In this document: positions 55,965 through 64,000 of the stretch, in pieces
Layout of the letters: every line of letters begins with the position of its first letter
Position numbering within the stretch: the first letter of the stretch is position 1
Origin: an uncultured Ulvibacter sp.
GTDB lineage: Bacteria; Bacteroidota; Bacteroidia; Flavobacteriales; Flavobacteriaceae
Length of the DNA stretch: 64,000 nt
Direction: 5' to 3'
Assembly (NCBI GenBank): GCA_913063405.1
Contig: CAJXZB010000010.1
Location: forward strand, 1 to 64,000
Position numbers and translations under genes: made by a program
Notes under the pieces: generated by a model
Told to the model about the DNA's origin: nothing
Database searches by the model: none
What the model saw: the letters and a program-made list of their open reading frames with translations, nothing else

Positions 55965-57377
55965 ATGAAAAAATTATTACCCCTTTTGATGACATTTGCA
56001 ACTATTGCTGCAGTTGCGCAAACACCCTGTATAGGCGGTGTTGCTGGAGCTTATGCCTGCGATGGTTACGACCTTCAATCGAGTTTTACATTGAACGATT
56101 TAAATGCAGGATCTGGAAACGACTCTTGGGGATGGACAGATCCTGATAACGGTGATGAATATGCGCTAGTCGGTTTAGATAATGGTACTGCCTTTATTAA
56201 CATTTCAGACCCTATCAACCCTGTATATCTTGGCAAATTACCAACCCAAACTGGAAGCAGCTCGTGGAGAGATGTAAAAGTATATAATGATTATGCTTTT
56301 GTAGTAAGTGATCTAAATGGAAATCATGGGATGCAAGTTTTTGATCTTACAAGGTTGAGAAGTGTTGCAAGTCCTCCTCAGACCTTTACAAATGATGCGC
56401 ATTACAATGGTTTTGGAAGTTGTCATAATATTTTTATTAATGAAGACACAGGTTACGCTTATGCCGTAGGAACTTCAACTTTTAATGGTGGCCCTCATTT
56501 TATAAACATTCAAGACCCCTTAAATCCCGTTGCTGCTGGAGGGTATGCTATGGACGCCTATAGCCACGACGCACAAGTCATCACATACAATGGTCCTGAC
56601 ACGGACTATACTGGAAAAGAAATACTAATTGGTAGTAACGAAAATGAAGTGGTTATTGTCGATATCACAGATAAATCAAATCCAGTGAGTATTTCAAGCA
56701 TTAGTTATTCAAATGTTGGGTATACGCATCAAGGTTGGTTCACAGAAGATTCACGTTATTTTATTGTTGGTGATGAAGCGGATGAACAGAACCTCGGAAT
56801 AGACACTCGAACAATTGTTTTCGATCTTAATGATTTAGATAACCCTCAGCATCATTTCGATTATAGCGGTACAACATCTGCAATTGACCATAATGGTTAT
56901 GTTGTAGGTGATAAATATTATTTTGCGAATTATCGGGCGGGCATAAGAGTTCTTGACGTTAGCGATATTGCTAATGGAAATATGAGCGAAATTGGATTTT
57001 TCGATACCTTCCCAAATAGCAACAGTGCTCAATTTGATGGAGCTTGGAATGTATACCCATTTTTTGCAAGTGGAAACATTGTAATTAGTGATATCGACCG
57101 TGGTTTCTTTTTAGTTACAGAATCTGCTTTAGGTATTACTGAAAATGAAAATGTATCTTTTTCAATCTACCCAAACCCTTCTAATAATAATATAACAATT
57201 AAATCTACTGCTAATCCTATTAACAAAGTTGCTATATACAACGTTTTAGGACAGCGAGTAGTTAGTTATGATTTTTCTGAAAGCCTTTCTGAAAACCTTG
57301 ATATCTCAAGTTTAAATTCAGGAATGTACTTAGTAGAAATCAATGACGTTACTACCAAGAGATTGATTGTAAATTAA
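55965..57377 (+). CDS. choice-of-anchor-B / LVIVD propeller, T9SS-secreted (paralogue 6)
   Basis: A 470-residue secreted protein with signal peptide MKKLLPLLMTFATIAAVAQ, a propeller starting PCIGGVAGAYACDGYD, and a T9SS tail (FSIYPNPSNNNITIKS ... NSGMYLVEINDVTTKR). It shares near identical DNA with paralogue 4 over its first 98 bases of mature region and two mid-gene blocks. One local change stands out: DLNGNHGMQ replaces the SEASGHGMQ-type turn, adding residues before the His. CHNIFIN replaces AHN. It begins a run of four closely spaced genes ending with the di-haem peroxidase. Confidence 0.9.
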   Translation: MKKLLPLLMTFATIAAVAQTPCIGGVAGAYACDGYDLQSSFTLNDLNAGSGNDSWGWTDPDNGDEYALVGLDNGTAFINISDPINPVYLGKLPTQTGSSSWRDVKVYNDYAFVVSDLNGNHGMQVFDLTRLRSVASPPQTFTNDAHYNGFGSCHNIFINEDTGYAYAVGTSTFNGGPHFINIQDPLNPVAAGGYAMDAYSHDAQVITYNGPDTDYTGKEILIGSNENEVVIVDITDKSNPVSISSISYSNVGYTHQGWFTEDSRYFIVGDEADEQNLGIDTRTIVFDLNDLDNPQHHFDYSGTTSAIDHNGYVVGDKYYFANYRAGIRVLDVSDIANGNMSEIGFFDTFPNSNSAQFDGAWNVYPFFASGNIVISDIDRGFFLVTESALGITENENVSFSIYPNPSNNNITIKSTANPINKVAIYNVLGQRVVSYDFSESLSENLDISSLNSGMYLVEINDVTTKRLIVN

Positions 57378-57395
57378 TCTTAACCTATGCTATTG

Positions 57396-58787
57396 ATGAA
57401 GAAAGAAAAAATTAAATTGATTTTATTATCTATCGTCTCCGTAGTAATTCTATTCTCCTGCGGAAACGATGATGATAGTGAACCGGAAACCGTCATTCCT
57501 ACGTCATTCCTCGGCGAAATTGATTATATCAAAACCTACGGGGGTAGTGGTGAAGACGGTGCTGTTGCTGTTGTACAATCCAATGATGGAAACTATGTTA
57601 TTCTAGGTACCACAAATAGTACTGATGGTGACCTCGCGGGCAGACCAGATCTAGGAAGAGATTACTGGCTTTTAAAGTTAGATTCCGACGGAGAAAAACT
57701 TTGGAGTAAAACCCTTGGTGGAAGTGAATCTGATACTGCTACTAACCTAGCCAAAACCAGCGATGGAGGCTTTATAATTAGTGGGTATAGTAGAAGTTCG
57801 GATGGAGACATTAGCGAAAATGCTGGATTTCACGATTTTTGGATTGTAAAGGTCAATAGCGTGGGAGACATCCAATGGGAAAAAAGCTACGGCTTTCCAG
57901 GAAGTGACCAAGCATTTAAAGTATTTGAAACCAAGGAAGGAAACTACTTTGCAGCAGGATTCTTTGATGTTGGTGCATGCGAAGAAGATGGGATGCCCGT
58001 TTTATGTCCTGGAGACGATCTTCAAACTAATGACGACACAAGAAACACGAGACATGGTGTAGGTGAGTTTTGGGGTATCCTTATGGATTCTAATGGAGAA
58101 AAAATCTGGCGAAAATATTTCGGAGGTTCTTTAAATGATCGATGCTATGACGCCTTACAAACCGACGATGGAGGCTTCTTACTCGCTGGACAATCGGAAA
58201 GTGATGATTTTGACATCACCGACGACAGAGGGTCTTACGACTTTTGGTTGGTGCGTTTGGACGCTAGTGGTACTATGCTCTGGACAAAATCTTTTGGTGG
58301 CGCAGAAATTGATCAAGGCTATGCACTGGCCAAAACACCAGATGGAAATTATATCATGACCGGTGACACTAGAAGTGACGATCAAGATGTCTCTTCAGTC
58401 AATGGAGGTGGAGATGCCTGGGTAATTAAATTTGATGACAATGGTAACAAAATTTGGGAAAAAACCTATGGAGGTTCGGCCTTTGATTCTGGTAGAGGTA
58501 TCAAGCCAATGACTAATGGCGGTTATTTAATTTCTGGATTTACTAGAAGTAACGATGGTGACGTTGCCAACAACAATGGTCAAAACGAAATATGGGTCTT
58601 TATCATTGATGAAAATGGAGTGCTAACTTTTGAAACCACTATTGGTGGTAGCGAACTTGATTTTGGTTATGATGCCATTCAAACAAACGACAATAAAATT
58701 ATTGTTGTAGGTAATACTGAAAGCAACAATTTTGATATCCCTTCTAACCGAGGTATTAAAGATCTTGTAATAATAAAAATTAAATAA
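57396..58787 (+). CDS. repeat-rich propeller-type surface lipoprotein
   Basis: A 463-residue lipoprotein: signal MKKEKIKLILLSIVSVVILFSC, lipid Cys, then GNDDDSEPE, an acidic run like that of surface-exported lipoproteins in Flavobacteriia. The body has about seven repeats of an IYGGSGED / TSDGGFIISGYSRSSDGD / DFWIVKVNSVGDIQWEK pattern, as in T9SS-associated and SBBP-like propellers. The start at 57396 was preferred to the ATG at 57387 because it gives a standard signal peptide. It lies 18 bases after paralogue 6 and 31 before the MbnP-like gene, so it is in one unit with them. Confidence 0.85.
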   Translation: MKKEKIKLILLSIVSVVILFSCGNDDDSEPETVIPTSFLGEIDYIKTYGGSGEDGAVAVVQSNDGNYVILGTTNSTDGDLAGRPDLGRDYWLLKLDSDGEKLWSKTLGGSESDTATNLAKTSDGGFIISGYSRSSDGDISENAGFHDFWIVKVNSVGDIQWEKSYGFPGSDQAFKVFETKEGNYFAAGFFDVGACEEDGMPVLCPGDDLQTNDDTRNTRHGVGEFWGILMDSNGEKIWRKYFGGSLNDRCYDALQTDDGGFLLAGQSESDDFDITDDRGSYDFWLVRLDASGTMLWTKSFGGAEIDQGYALAKTPDGNYIMTGDTRSDDQDVSSVNGGGDAWVIKFDDNGNKIWEKTYGGSAFDSGRGIKPMTNGGYLISGFTRSNDGDVANNNGQNEIWVFIIDENGVLTFETTIGGSELDFGYDAIQTNDNKIIVVGNTESNNFDIPSNRGIKDLVIIKIK

Positions 58788-58818
58788 TTCTACTAAAACT
58801 CTTTAAATTACTATTAAA

Positions 58819-59586
58819 ATGAAAAAAATTGCCCTTTTGACCGTTATGGCTATAGTCCTAATTAGTTGTAATAATGATGATGACACCGTTACAATAACAC
58901 CCGTAAATGTTGATTTCAACTTTACTCATAATTGGGATGGTACTGCCATAGCTAACGCCGATTTCGAAACAACACAATATACAAACACTGCCAGTACTGT
59001 TCAAACTATTTCAAAAATAGTTTACCTAATCTCAGACATCACATTCACAGCAGCGGATGGTACTGTGTATGATGCGGGAGATTACAACCTAGTAAATGCT
59101 AGACAGGAAACTGGTTTAACATTTACTCCAAATATTCAGATTCCACCAGGAGTGTATAACGTGTCCTTCACCTTTGGATTTGATGATGAAGATAATATTG
59201 ATGGTGCTTATAATGATCTTAATGCTACTTCTGAAGGTCCTTGGGGAGTTCCTATGCCATTAGGAGGAGGATATCATTACATGCGCTTGGAAGGTAAGTA
59301 TCTTGACGACACATCAACTGAAGTTGGATATGCTTATCATACTGTAAGAGCGAATGATATGACTATGACTCCGCTATTGCTTCAAGATACATCTTTTGTT
59401 GTAAATCTTGGACAAGTAACAGTTGGAAGCAATACCAATGTTGAAATAAAAATGAATGTCGCTGAATGGTTTAACCCTTGGGATTTACCAGCCTTACACG
59501 CAATGCTTATGCCGAATTTTGATGCACAAGTTAGCATGTCCCAAAATGGGCTAGATGTATTCAGACTAGGTACAGTAACTCAATAG
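58819..59586 (+). CDS. MbnP-like lipoprotein
   Basis: A 255-residue lipoprotein with signal MKKIALLTVMAIVLISC, then NNDDD, an acidic run. The body fits the MbnP family: VDFNFTHNWDGTAI, then SKIVYLISDITFTAADGTVYDAGDY, PPGVYNVSFTFGFDDEDN, LGGGYHYMRLEGKY and VGYAYHTVRAN. MbnP is known to bind copper after a Trp is oxidised to kynurenine by MbnH, a di-haem MauG-like enzyme, and the gene after this one is a di-haem enzyme of that kind. Several Trp (NWDG, GPWGVP, EWFNPWDLP) and His lie where such a site could form. The family was recognised by pattern and not searched. Confidence 0.8.
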   Translation: MKKIALLTVMAIVLISCNNDDDTVTITPVNVDFNFTHNWDGTAIANADFETTQYTNTASTVQTISKIVYLISDITFTAADGTVYDAGDYNLVNARQETGLTFTPNIQIPPGVYNVSFTFGFDDEDNIDGAYNDLNATSEGPWGVPMPLGGGYHYMRLEGKYLDDTSTEVGYAYHTVRANDMTMTPLLLQDTSFVVNLGQVTVGSNTNVEIKMNVAEWFNPWDLPALHAMLMPNFDAQVSMSQNGLDVFRLGTVTQ

Positions 59587-59609
59587 TATTTTAAATTAAT
59601 AAGAAACAA

Positions 59610-60695
59610 ATGAATCGCTATATATCTTTATACCTATTATGTTCGTTGTTTGTTATTTCTTGTAATAAAAAAGATGATGGCGTGGTGGATCCTGGAAATG
59701 GATATGTCCCCACGCCAATGTCTTTAAATATCCCTCCTTTATTTGAGGAAAAACTTATAGATCCTCTAATCCCAACTGACAATCCACAAACAGTGGAAGG
59801 GGTAGCTTTAGGAAGAAAGCTCTTTTTCGATCCTATACTCTCTGCTGATAATACACAGGCTTGTGCCGACTGTCATAGTCCACAAAATGCGTTCACTGAT
59901 GAAAGGCAATTTAGTATTGGTATTGATGGGATTTCTGGAGATCGTAATTCAATGCCCTTATTTAACATTGCGTGGAATTTTACAGAAAAGTTCTTTTGGG
60001 ATGGAAGAGCTCCAAATCTAGAGGCTCAAATTCTAGAACCGGTTATCAACCCAATAGAAATGCATAATACTTGGGAGAATGCAACAGCGAGCCTTCAGGC
60101 AAGAAACGATTATCCCGATTTATTTTCTAAAGCCTTCGGAACAACAACAATTGACAAAACTCTAGTCAGTAAGGCAATTGCACAATTCCTAAGGACTTTA
60201 ATTTCTGGAAATTCTAAATTTGACAAACATCTTGCAAATCAAGCTTCTTTAACTCCTTCTGAAACAAATGGACTTGCCATTTTTCTTGATGAAACAAAAG
60301 GTGATTGTTTCCATTGTCATGGAAACCCAAACAGCCCACTATGGACAGACAACGTTTTTCACAACAATGGTTTGGATGAGGTTATCACAGATCTAGGATT
60401 AGGAGATTTTACAGGAGATCCCAGAGATTTTGGGCTATTTAAGTCCCCATCTCTTCGAAACTTAGCCTATACGGCACCATATATGCATGATGGTCGTTTC
60501 GCCACCTTAGATGAAGTTATTAACCATTATAGCGAAGGGTTGATGTATTCAGAAACTATTGATCCCCTCATGAAAACAATTGCCCAAGGGGGTGTAAATC
60601 TATCGGAAGAAGATAAAGCCGACTTAAAGGCCTTTTTACTCACTTTATCCGACCCCGAATTTATTAATAACCCAGATTTTCAAGACCCAAATTAA
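59610..60695 (+). CDS. di-haem cytochrome c peroxidase / MbnH-like lipoprotein
   Basis: A 361-residue exported protein, lipid-anchored by the lipobox LFVISC (Cys 18), then NKKDD. Two CxxCH haem sites: CADCH at 85-89 and CFHCH near 235. Blocks of the di-haem peroxidase/MauG superfamily are seen: LGRKLFFDPILSADNTQACADCHSPQ, RNSMPLFNIAWN, KFFWDGRAPNLEAQ, FKSPSLRNLAYTAPYMHDGRFATLDEVI. It follows the MbnP-like gene by 23 bases. In the known MbnPH pair the di-haem enzyme oxidises a Trp of MbnP; that is the likely role here, but a general peroxidase cannot be excluded from sequence alone. Confidence 0.93.
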   Translation: MNRYISLYLLCSLFVISCNKKDDGVVDPGNGYVPTPMSLNIPPLFEEKLIDPLIPTDNPQTVEGVALGRKLFFDPILSADNTQACADCHSPQNAFTDERQFSIGIDGISGDRNSMPLFNIAWNFTEKFFWDGRAPNLEAQILEPVINPIEMHNTWENATASLQARNDYPDLFSKAFGTTTIDKTLVSKAIAQFLRTLISGNSKFDKHLANQASLTPSETNGLAIFLDETKGDCFHCHGNPNSPLWTDNVFHNNGLDEVITDLGLGDFTGDPRDFGLFKSPSLRNLAYTAPYMHDGRFATLDEVINHYSEGLMYSETIDPLMKTIAQGGVNLSEEDKADLKAFLLTLSDPEFINNPDFQDPN

Positions 60696-60820
60696 CGAAT
60701 CCATGTTAGGCTTCTGCAGTTTAAACGACTACTAATATTACATAGGGTTTTCATCAATTAAACCTATCGATGTATCAGTTTAATTTCTTTTACAACTATG
60801 GTTTAAAACAGTATTTACAC

Positions 60821-60828
60821 TATATTTG
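60821..60828 (+). promoter_or_regulatory. -7 element of the suf operon
   Basis: TATATTTG fits TAnnTTTG exactly, and CACCC follows as in many flavobacterial starts. TATG (60797-60800) lies 20 bases upstream as an imperfect -33. The expected transcript start is about 24 bases before the ATG of the sufA-like gene. Confidence 0.6.
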
Positions 60829-60857
60829 CACCCTAATTTAGAATTAATCTATATTAA

Positions 60858-61187
60858 ATGATAAAAGTAAGTGATACGGCCAAATCGAGGATTACGCAGC
60901 TCATGACCGATGAAGGTTTTAGTGTTGCGAAGGATTTTGTACGCGTTGGTGTGAAGAGTGGTGGATGTTCCGGATTATCGTATGAGCTTAAGTTTGATAA
61001 TGAGATGGGAGAAGATGACAAACTGTTTGAAGACCAAGAAGTAAAGATCGCTATTGACAAAAAGAGCTTTTTATACCTAGTCGGGACCACTTTAGAATAC
61101 AGTGGCGGTCTCAACGGAAAAGGATTTGTTTTTAATAATCCTAACGCGAATAGAACGTGTGGCTGTGGCGAGAGTTTTTCGCTTTAA
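60858..61187 (+). CDS. sufA: A-type iron-sulfur carrier (SufA/IscA-like)
   Basis: A 109-residue A-type carrier that receives a cluster from SufBCD and passes it to target proteins. The three conserved cysteines are C37 in SGGCSGLSY and C101 and C103 near the end (RTCGCGESF). It is the first gene of the suf operon. The next start follows within about 20 bases. SufA is the usual name when the gene is in a suf operon. Confidence 0.95.
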   Translation: MIKVSDTAKSRITQLMTDEGFSVAKDFVRVGVKSGGCSGLSYELKFDNEMGEDDKLFEDQEVKIAIDKKSFLYLVGTTLEYSGGLNGKGFVFNNPNANRTCGCGESFSL

Positions 61188-61205
61188 AATTTGATGAAAA
61201 AGAAG

Positions 61206-62654
61206 ATGGGAAAATTTACAGAAGATGATTTAAAGAAAGAGCTTGAAACAAAGGAATACGAATATGGTTTTTATACCGATATCGAATCCGAGACCTTTCC
61301 CATTGGCTTAAATGAAGGTGTTGTTAGGGCCATCTCTAAGAAGAAAGAGGAGCCAGAATGGATGACAGAATGGAGGCTCGAAGCCTTTAAGCATTGGAAA
61401 GAAATGGTGGAACCAGAATGGGCGAACGTTCATTATGAAAAACCAGATTTTCAAGCCATTTCTTATTACTCTGCACCTTCCACTAAGCCAAAATATGACA
61501 GCCTTGATGAAGTAGATCCAGAACTTCTAGACACCTTCAAAAGACTTGGTATTTCTCTTGACGAACAAAAGAAGCTTGCCGGAGTTGCAGTAGATATCGT
61601 CATGGACTCCGTTTCAGTAGCGACTACATTCAAAAAGACATTGGGTGAAAAAGGAATTATTTTTTGCCCCATTTCGGAAGCAATTAAAGAGCACCCAGAA
61701 CTTGTAAAGAAATATATAGGATCTGTGGTACCACAAAGAGATAATTTCTATGCAGCCCTTAATAGCGCTGTTTTTAGTGATGGTTCCTTCTGTTATATTC
61801 CAAAAGGTGTTCGTTGCCCTATGGAGCTTTCTACGTATTTCCGTATCAATCAAGCTGGAACAGGTCAATTTGAGCGTACGCTAGTTATTGCTGATGAAGG
61901 AAGTTATGTGAGTTACCTTGAAGGATGTACGGCACCAAGTAGAGATGAAAATCAATTGCACGCTGCAGTCGTTGAATTAATTGCATTAGACAATGCCGAA
62001 ATAAAATACTCCACAGTGCAAAACTGGTATCCTGGTGGAAAAGATGGTAAGGGTGGAGTTTTTAACTTTGTAACCAAGAGAGGAATCTGCGAAAAAAATG
62101 CTAAAATTTCTTGGACACAAGTTGAAACTGGAAGTGCAGTAACCTGGAAATATCCTAGTTGTATTTTAAAAGGGGATAATTCCATTGGTGAGTTTTATTC
62201 CATCGCGGTAACTAACAACTTTCAACAAGCCGATACCGGTACTAAAATGATTCATCTTGGCAAGAATACAAGAAGTACTATTATTTCCAAGGGGGTTTCG
62301 GCAGGACAGTCCCAAAACAGCTATCGCGGGCTAGTAAAAATAAGCCCCAATGCGGATAACGCGCGTAACTTTTCACAATGCGATTCATTGCTAATGGGAA
62401 ATAATTGTGGCGCACATACTTTCCCTTATATTGAAGCAAAGAACAAGACAGCACAAATTGAGCACGAAGCTACTACGAGTAAAATTGGAGAGGATCAGAT
62501 ATTTTATTGCAATCAGCGCGGTATAAATACAGAAAAGGCGATCGCATTAATTGTAAATGGTTTTAGCAAAGAAGTACTGAATAAATTACCTATGGAATTT
62601 GCTGTGGAAGCTCAAAAGCTTTTAGAAATAAGTCTTGAAGGATCGGTTGGTTAA
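61206..62654 (+). CDS. sufB: Fe-S cluster assembly scaffold SufB
   Basis: A 482-residue subunit of the SufBCD scaffold, where iron-sulfur clusters are built. Typical blocks: [16 protein letters not shown] at the start, [42 protein letters not shown] with the catalytic Cys, and [14 protein letters not shown] and EHEATTSKI with cluster-site residues. The start at 61206 ([13 protein letters not shown]) fits the family; ATG at 61194 or TTG at 61191 would add a few lysine-rich residues. Sits between sufA and a small lipoprotein gene. Confidence 0.97.
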   Translation: MGKFTEDDLKKELETKEYEYGFYTDIESETFPIGLNEGVVRAISKKKEEPEWMTEWRLEAFKHWKEMVEPEWANVHYEKPDFQAISYYSAPSTKPKYDSLDEVDPELLDTFKRLGISLDEQKKLAGVAVDIVMDSVSVATTFKKTLGEKGIIFCPISEAIKEHPELVKKYIGSVVPQRDNFYAALNSAVFSDGSFCYIPKGVRCPMELSTYFRINQAGTGQFERTLVIADEGSYVSYLEGCTAPSRDENQLHAAVVELIALDNAEIKYSTVQNWYPGGKDGKGGVFNFVTKRGICEKNAKISWTQVETGSAVTWKYPSCILKGDNSIGEFYSIAVTNNFQQADTGTKMIHLGKNTRSTIISKGVSAGQSQNSYRGLVKISPNADNARNFSQCDSLLMGNNCGAHTFPYIEAKNKTAQIEHEATTSKIGEDQIFYCNQRGINTEKAIALIVNGFSKEVLNKLPMEFAVEAQKLLEISLEGSVG

Positions 62655-62708
62655 AACCCTCATTATTTTAATAACGTTTAAAAATTATAAATAAAACTAT
62701 TGTCAACT

Positions 62709-63110
62709 ATGAAAAAAATCTTTTTGCTATTAGTAATTGCCATTGCAATCGTTTCTTGTAAAAATGCAGAAGACAAGAAGTCTGAAACCGAAAACAATGT
62801 TGCCGAAGCTGCTGTAAATGTTCAAATGTTTAAAGGTGAATTTCTTTACTTAGCAGATGCAGCCGTATTAAAAGGTGATAACTTTATTTATGGAGTCACC
62901 ATTGATGAAACAATGCACCAGCTTGCAGATCAGGTAAAATCTATTAAAAAAGATGAGTTCGACATGGTTCCGGTAATTGTTAAAGGAAACATCACTAAAA
63001 AACCAGAAGGAGCTGAAGGTTGGGATGAGATCATTACCATTACCGAGATAGTAAACGTGAGCAATACACCTTCAGAAGCAGATATTAAAATTGAAGAAAA
63101 CAAATCATAA
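62709..63110 (+). CDS. small lipoprotein inside the suf operon
   Basis: A 133-residue lipoprotein: MKKIFLLLVIAIAIVSC gives the signal peptide with the lipid Cys at 17, then KNAEDKKSETENN. The ATG at 62709 was chosen over TTG at 62700. The mature part (FKGEFLYLADAAVLKGDNFIYGVTID) is a small beta-rich domain with an acidic tail. I do not recognise a family. It is one base from sufC, so it is translated together with the suf genes. Why an exported lipoprotein should be in a cytoplasmic assembly operon is not evident. Confidence 0.8.
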   Translation: MKKIFLLLVIAIAIVSCKNAEDKKSETENNVAEAAVNVQMFKGEFLYLADAAVLKGDNFIYGVTIDETMHQLADQVKSIKKDEFDMVPVIVKGNITKKPEGAEGWDEIITITEIVNVSNTPSEADIKIEENKS

Positions 63111-63111
63111 C

Positions 63112-63861
63112 ATGTTACAAATTAAAAATTTACATGCTAGTGTCGAAGATAAAGATATTTTAAAAGGTATCAATCTAAACGTTAATGCTGGAGAAGTACA
63201 CGCTATTATGGGGCCAAACGGATCTGGTAAAAGCACCCTAGCATCTGTAATTTCTGGGAAAGAAGAGTTTGAGATTACACGAGGCGCATTGAGTTTTGAA
63301 GGGGAAGACATTTCAGAAATGGATCCCGAGGAGAGAGCCCATAAAGGGGTTTTTCTTTCTTTCCAATATCCTGTTGAGATTCCTGGAGTAAGTGTAACCA
63401 ATTTTATTAAGACGGCTATTAACGAAAATCGAAAAGCCAAGGGACAGGATGATATGCCTGCTGCCGAAATGCTTAAGTTAATCAAAGAAAAAGCTGACTT
63501 ATTAGAGATTGACCGTAAGTTTCTTTCTCGTTCCTTAAATGAGGGCTTTTCAGGTGGAGAGAAAAAGAGAAATGAAATTTTTCAAATGGCTATGTTAGAG
63601 CCAAGACTCGCGATCTTAGATGAAACAGATTCGGGATTAGACATAGACGCGCTTAAAATTGTGGCAAATGGTGTTAATAAATTGAAAAGTAATGACAATG
63701 CAGTTATTTTGATTACTCATTACCAGCGCTTGTTAGATTATATAGTTCCAGATTTTGTACACGTGCTTATGGACGGAAAAATCGTTAAATCTGGCACCAA
63801 AGAATTAGCCTATGAGCTAGAAGAAAAAGGATACGACTGGATTAAAGAGGAACTTGTATAA
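63112..63861 (+). CDS. sufC: Fe-S cluster assembly ATPase SufC
   Basis: A 249-residue ABC-type ATPase of the SufBCD complex that powers scaffold changes. Walker A GPNGSGKST (about 34-42), signature LNEGFSGGEKKRNEI, Walker B LAILDETDSGLD, and the switch His in LITHYQRLL. The start at 63112 (MLQIKNLHASV) was chosen because the longer frame overlaps the lipoprotein gene and MLQI is the family start. One base separates it from the lipoprotein stop. Confidence 0.97.
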   Translation: MLQIKNLHASVEDKDILKGINLNVNAGEVHAIMGPNGSGKSTLASVISGKEEFEITRGALSFEGEDISEMDPEERAHKGVFLSFQYPVEIPGVSVTNFIKTAINENRKAKGQDDMPAAEMLKLIKEKADLLEIDRKFLSRSLNEGFSGGEKKRNEIFQMAMLEPRLAILDETDSGLDIDALKIVANGVNKLKSNDNAVILITHYQRLLDYIVPDFVHVLMDGKIVKSGTKELAYELEEKGYDWIKEELV

Positions 63862-63902
63862 GGTTACTAAAACCAAACGTTTTCCTTTACAATACCTAAA
63901 AA

Positions 63903-64000
63903 ATGAGTTTAAAAGATAAATTACTTTCCTCTTACATCGCTTTTGAAGACCATCTTGAAGCAGATTCTCCGCTTCATGATTTAAGACACAAAGCGATAAA
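63903..64000 (+). CDS. sufD: SufD, N-terminal fragment (runs off the right edge)
   Basis: The first 32 codons (MSLKDKLLSSYIAF, then EDHLEADSPLHDL) run to the window edge, 41 bases after sufC. Its position and beginning match SufD, the partner of SufB in the SufBC2D scaffold. The rest, including the C-terminal beta-helix, is not in the window. Confidence 0.85.
   Translation, partial: MSLKDKLLSSYIAFEDHLEADSPLHDLRHKAI

Overview
The window is a low-GC chromosomal segment from a marine-type member of Flavobacteriaceae (Bacteroidota). Evidence: several secreted proteins end in type IX secretion (T9SS) C-terminal sorting domains; lipoproteins carry acidic residues after the lipid-bearing cysteine; promoters fit the Bacteroidetes TAnnTTTG -7 element; the operons sdhCAB and sufA-sufB-lipoprotein-sufC-sufD have the flavobacterial order; and RNA processing hairpins are short and A/T-flanked. 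No tRNA, rRNA or CRISPR array was seen.

Layout. 1-3.8 kb is a decaying region: the start of a probable transposase, a non-coding stretch with phased TACGTA hexamers and inverted repeats, and a two-component system (TPR histidine kinase plus NarL/LuxR-type regulator) wrecked by stops, frameshifts and a deletion. 3.9-30.6 kb is mostly housekeeping (radA, aldo/keto reductase, OmpA-type lipoprotein, exonuclease III, glyS, comF, katG with an ankyrin partner, omega-amidase and methionine-type aminotransferase), mixed with large secreted proteins and a very large predicted outer-membrane barrel. 30.8-47.7 kb holds a TPR hybrid kinase, sdhCAB, a BNR/VPS10-like propeller, aminopeptidase P, a small putative operon (CxxC microprotein, NTF2-like protein, cupredoxin) next to an AraC regulator, brnQ and thiL.

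47.9-60.7 kb is the most striking part. Six tandem paralogues of the LVIVD / choice-of-anchor-B beta-propeller family lie head to tail. The first two are lipoproteins and the last four are secreted T9SS substrates. They are followed by another propeller lipoprotein, an MbnP-like lipoprotein and a di-haem MbnH/MauG-like peroxidase. All six propellers keep a His-[Asn/Asp/Gln] pair at the start of four consecutive repeat units, as expected of a metal site lining a propeller channel. With the MbnP/MbnH pair beside them, this suggests a surface metal (perhaps copper) system; that function is an inference. The first paralogue ends in a run of 12 G that puts its last strand out of frame, so it may be phase-variable.

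60.8-64 kb is the start of the suf iron-sulfur assembly operon, running off the right end inside sufD.
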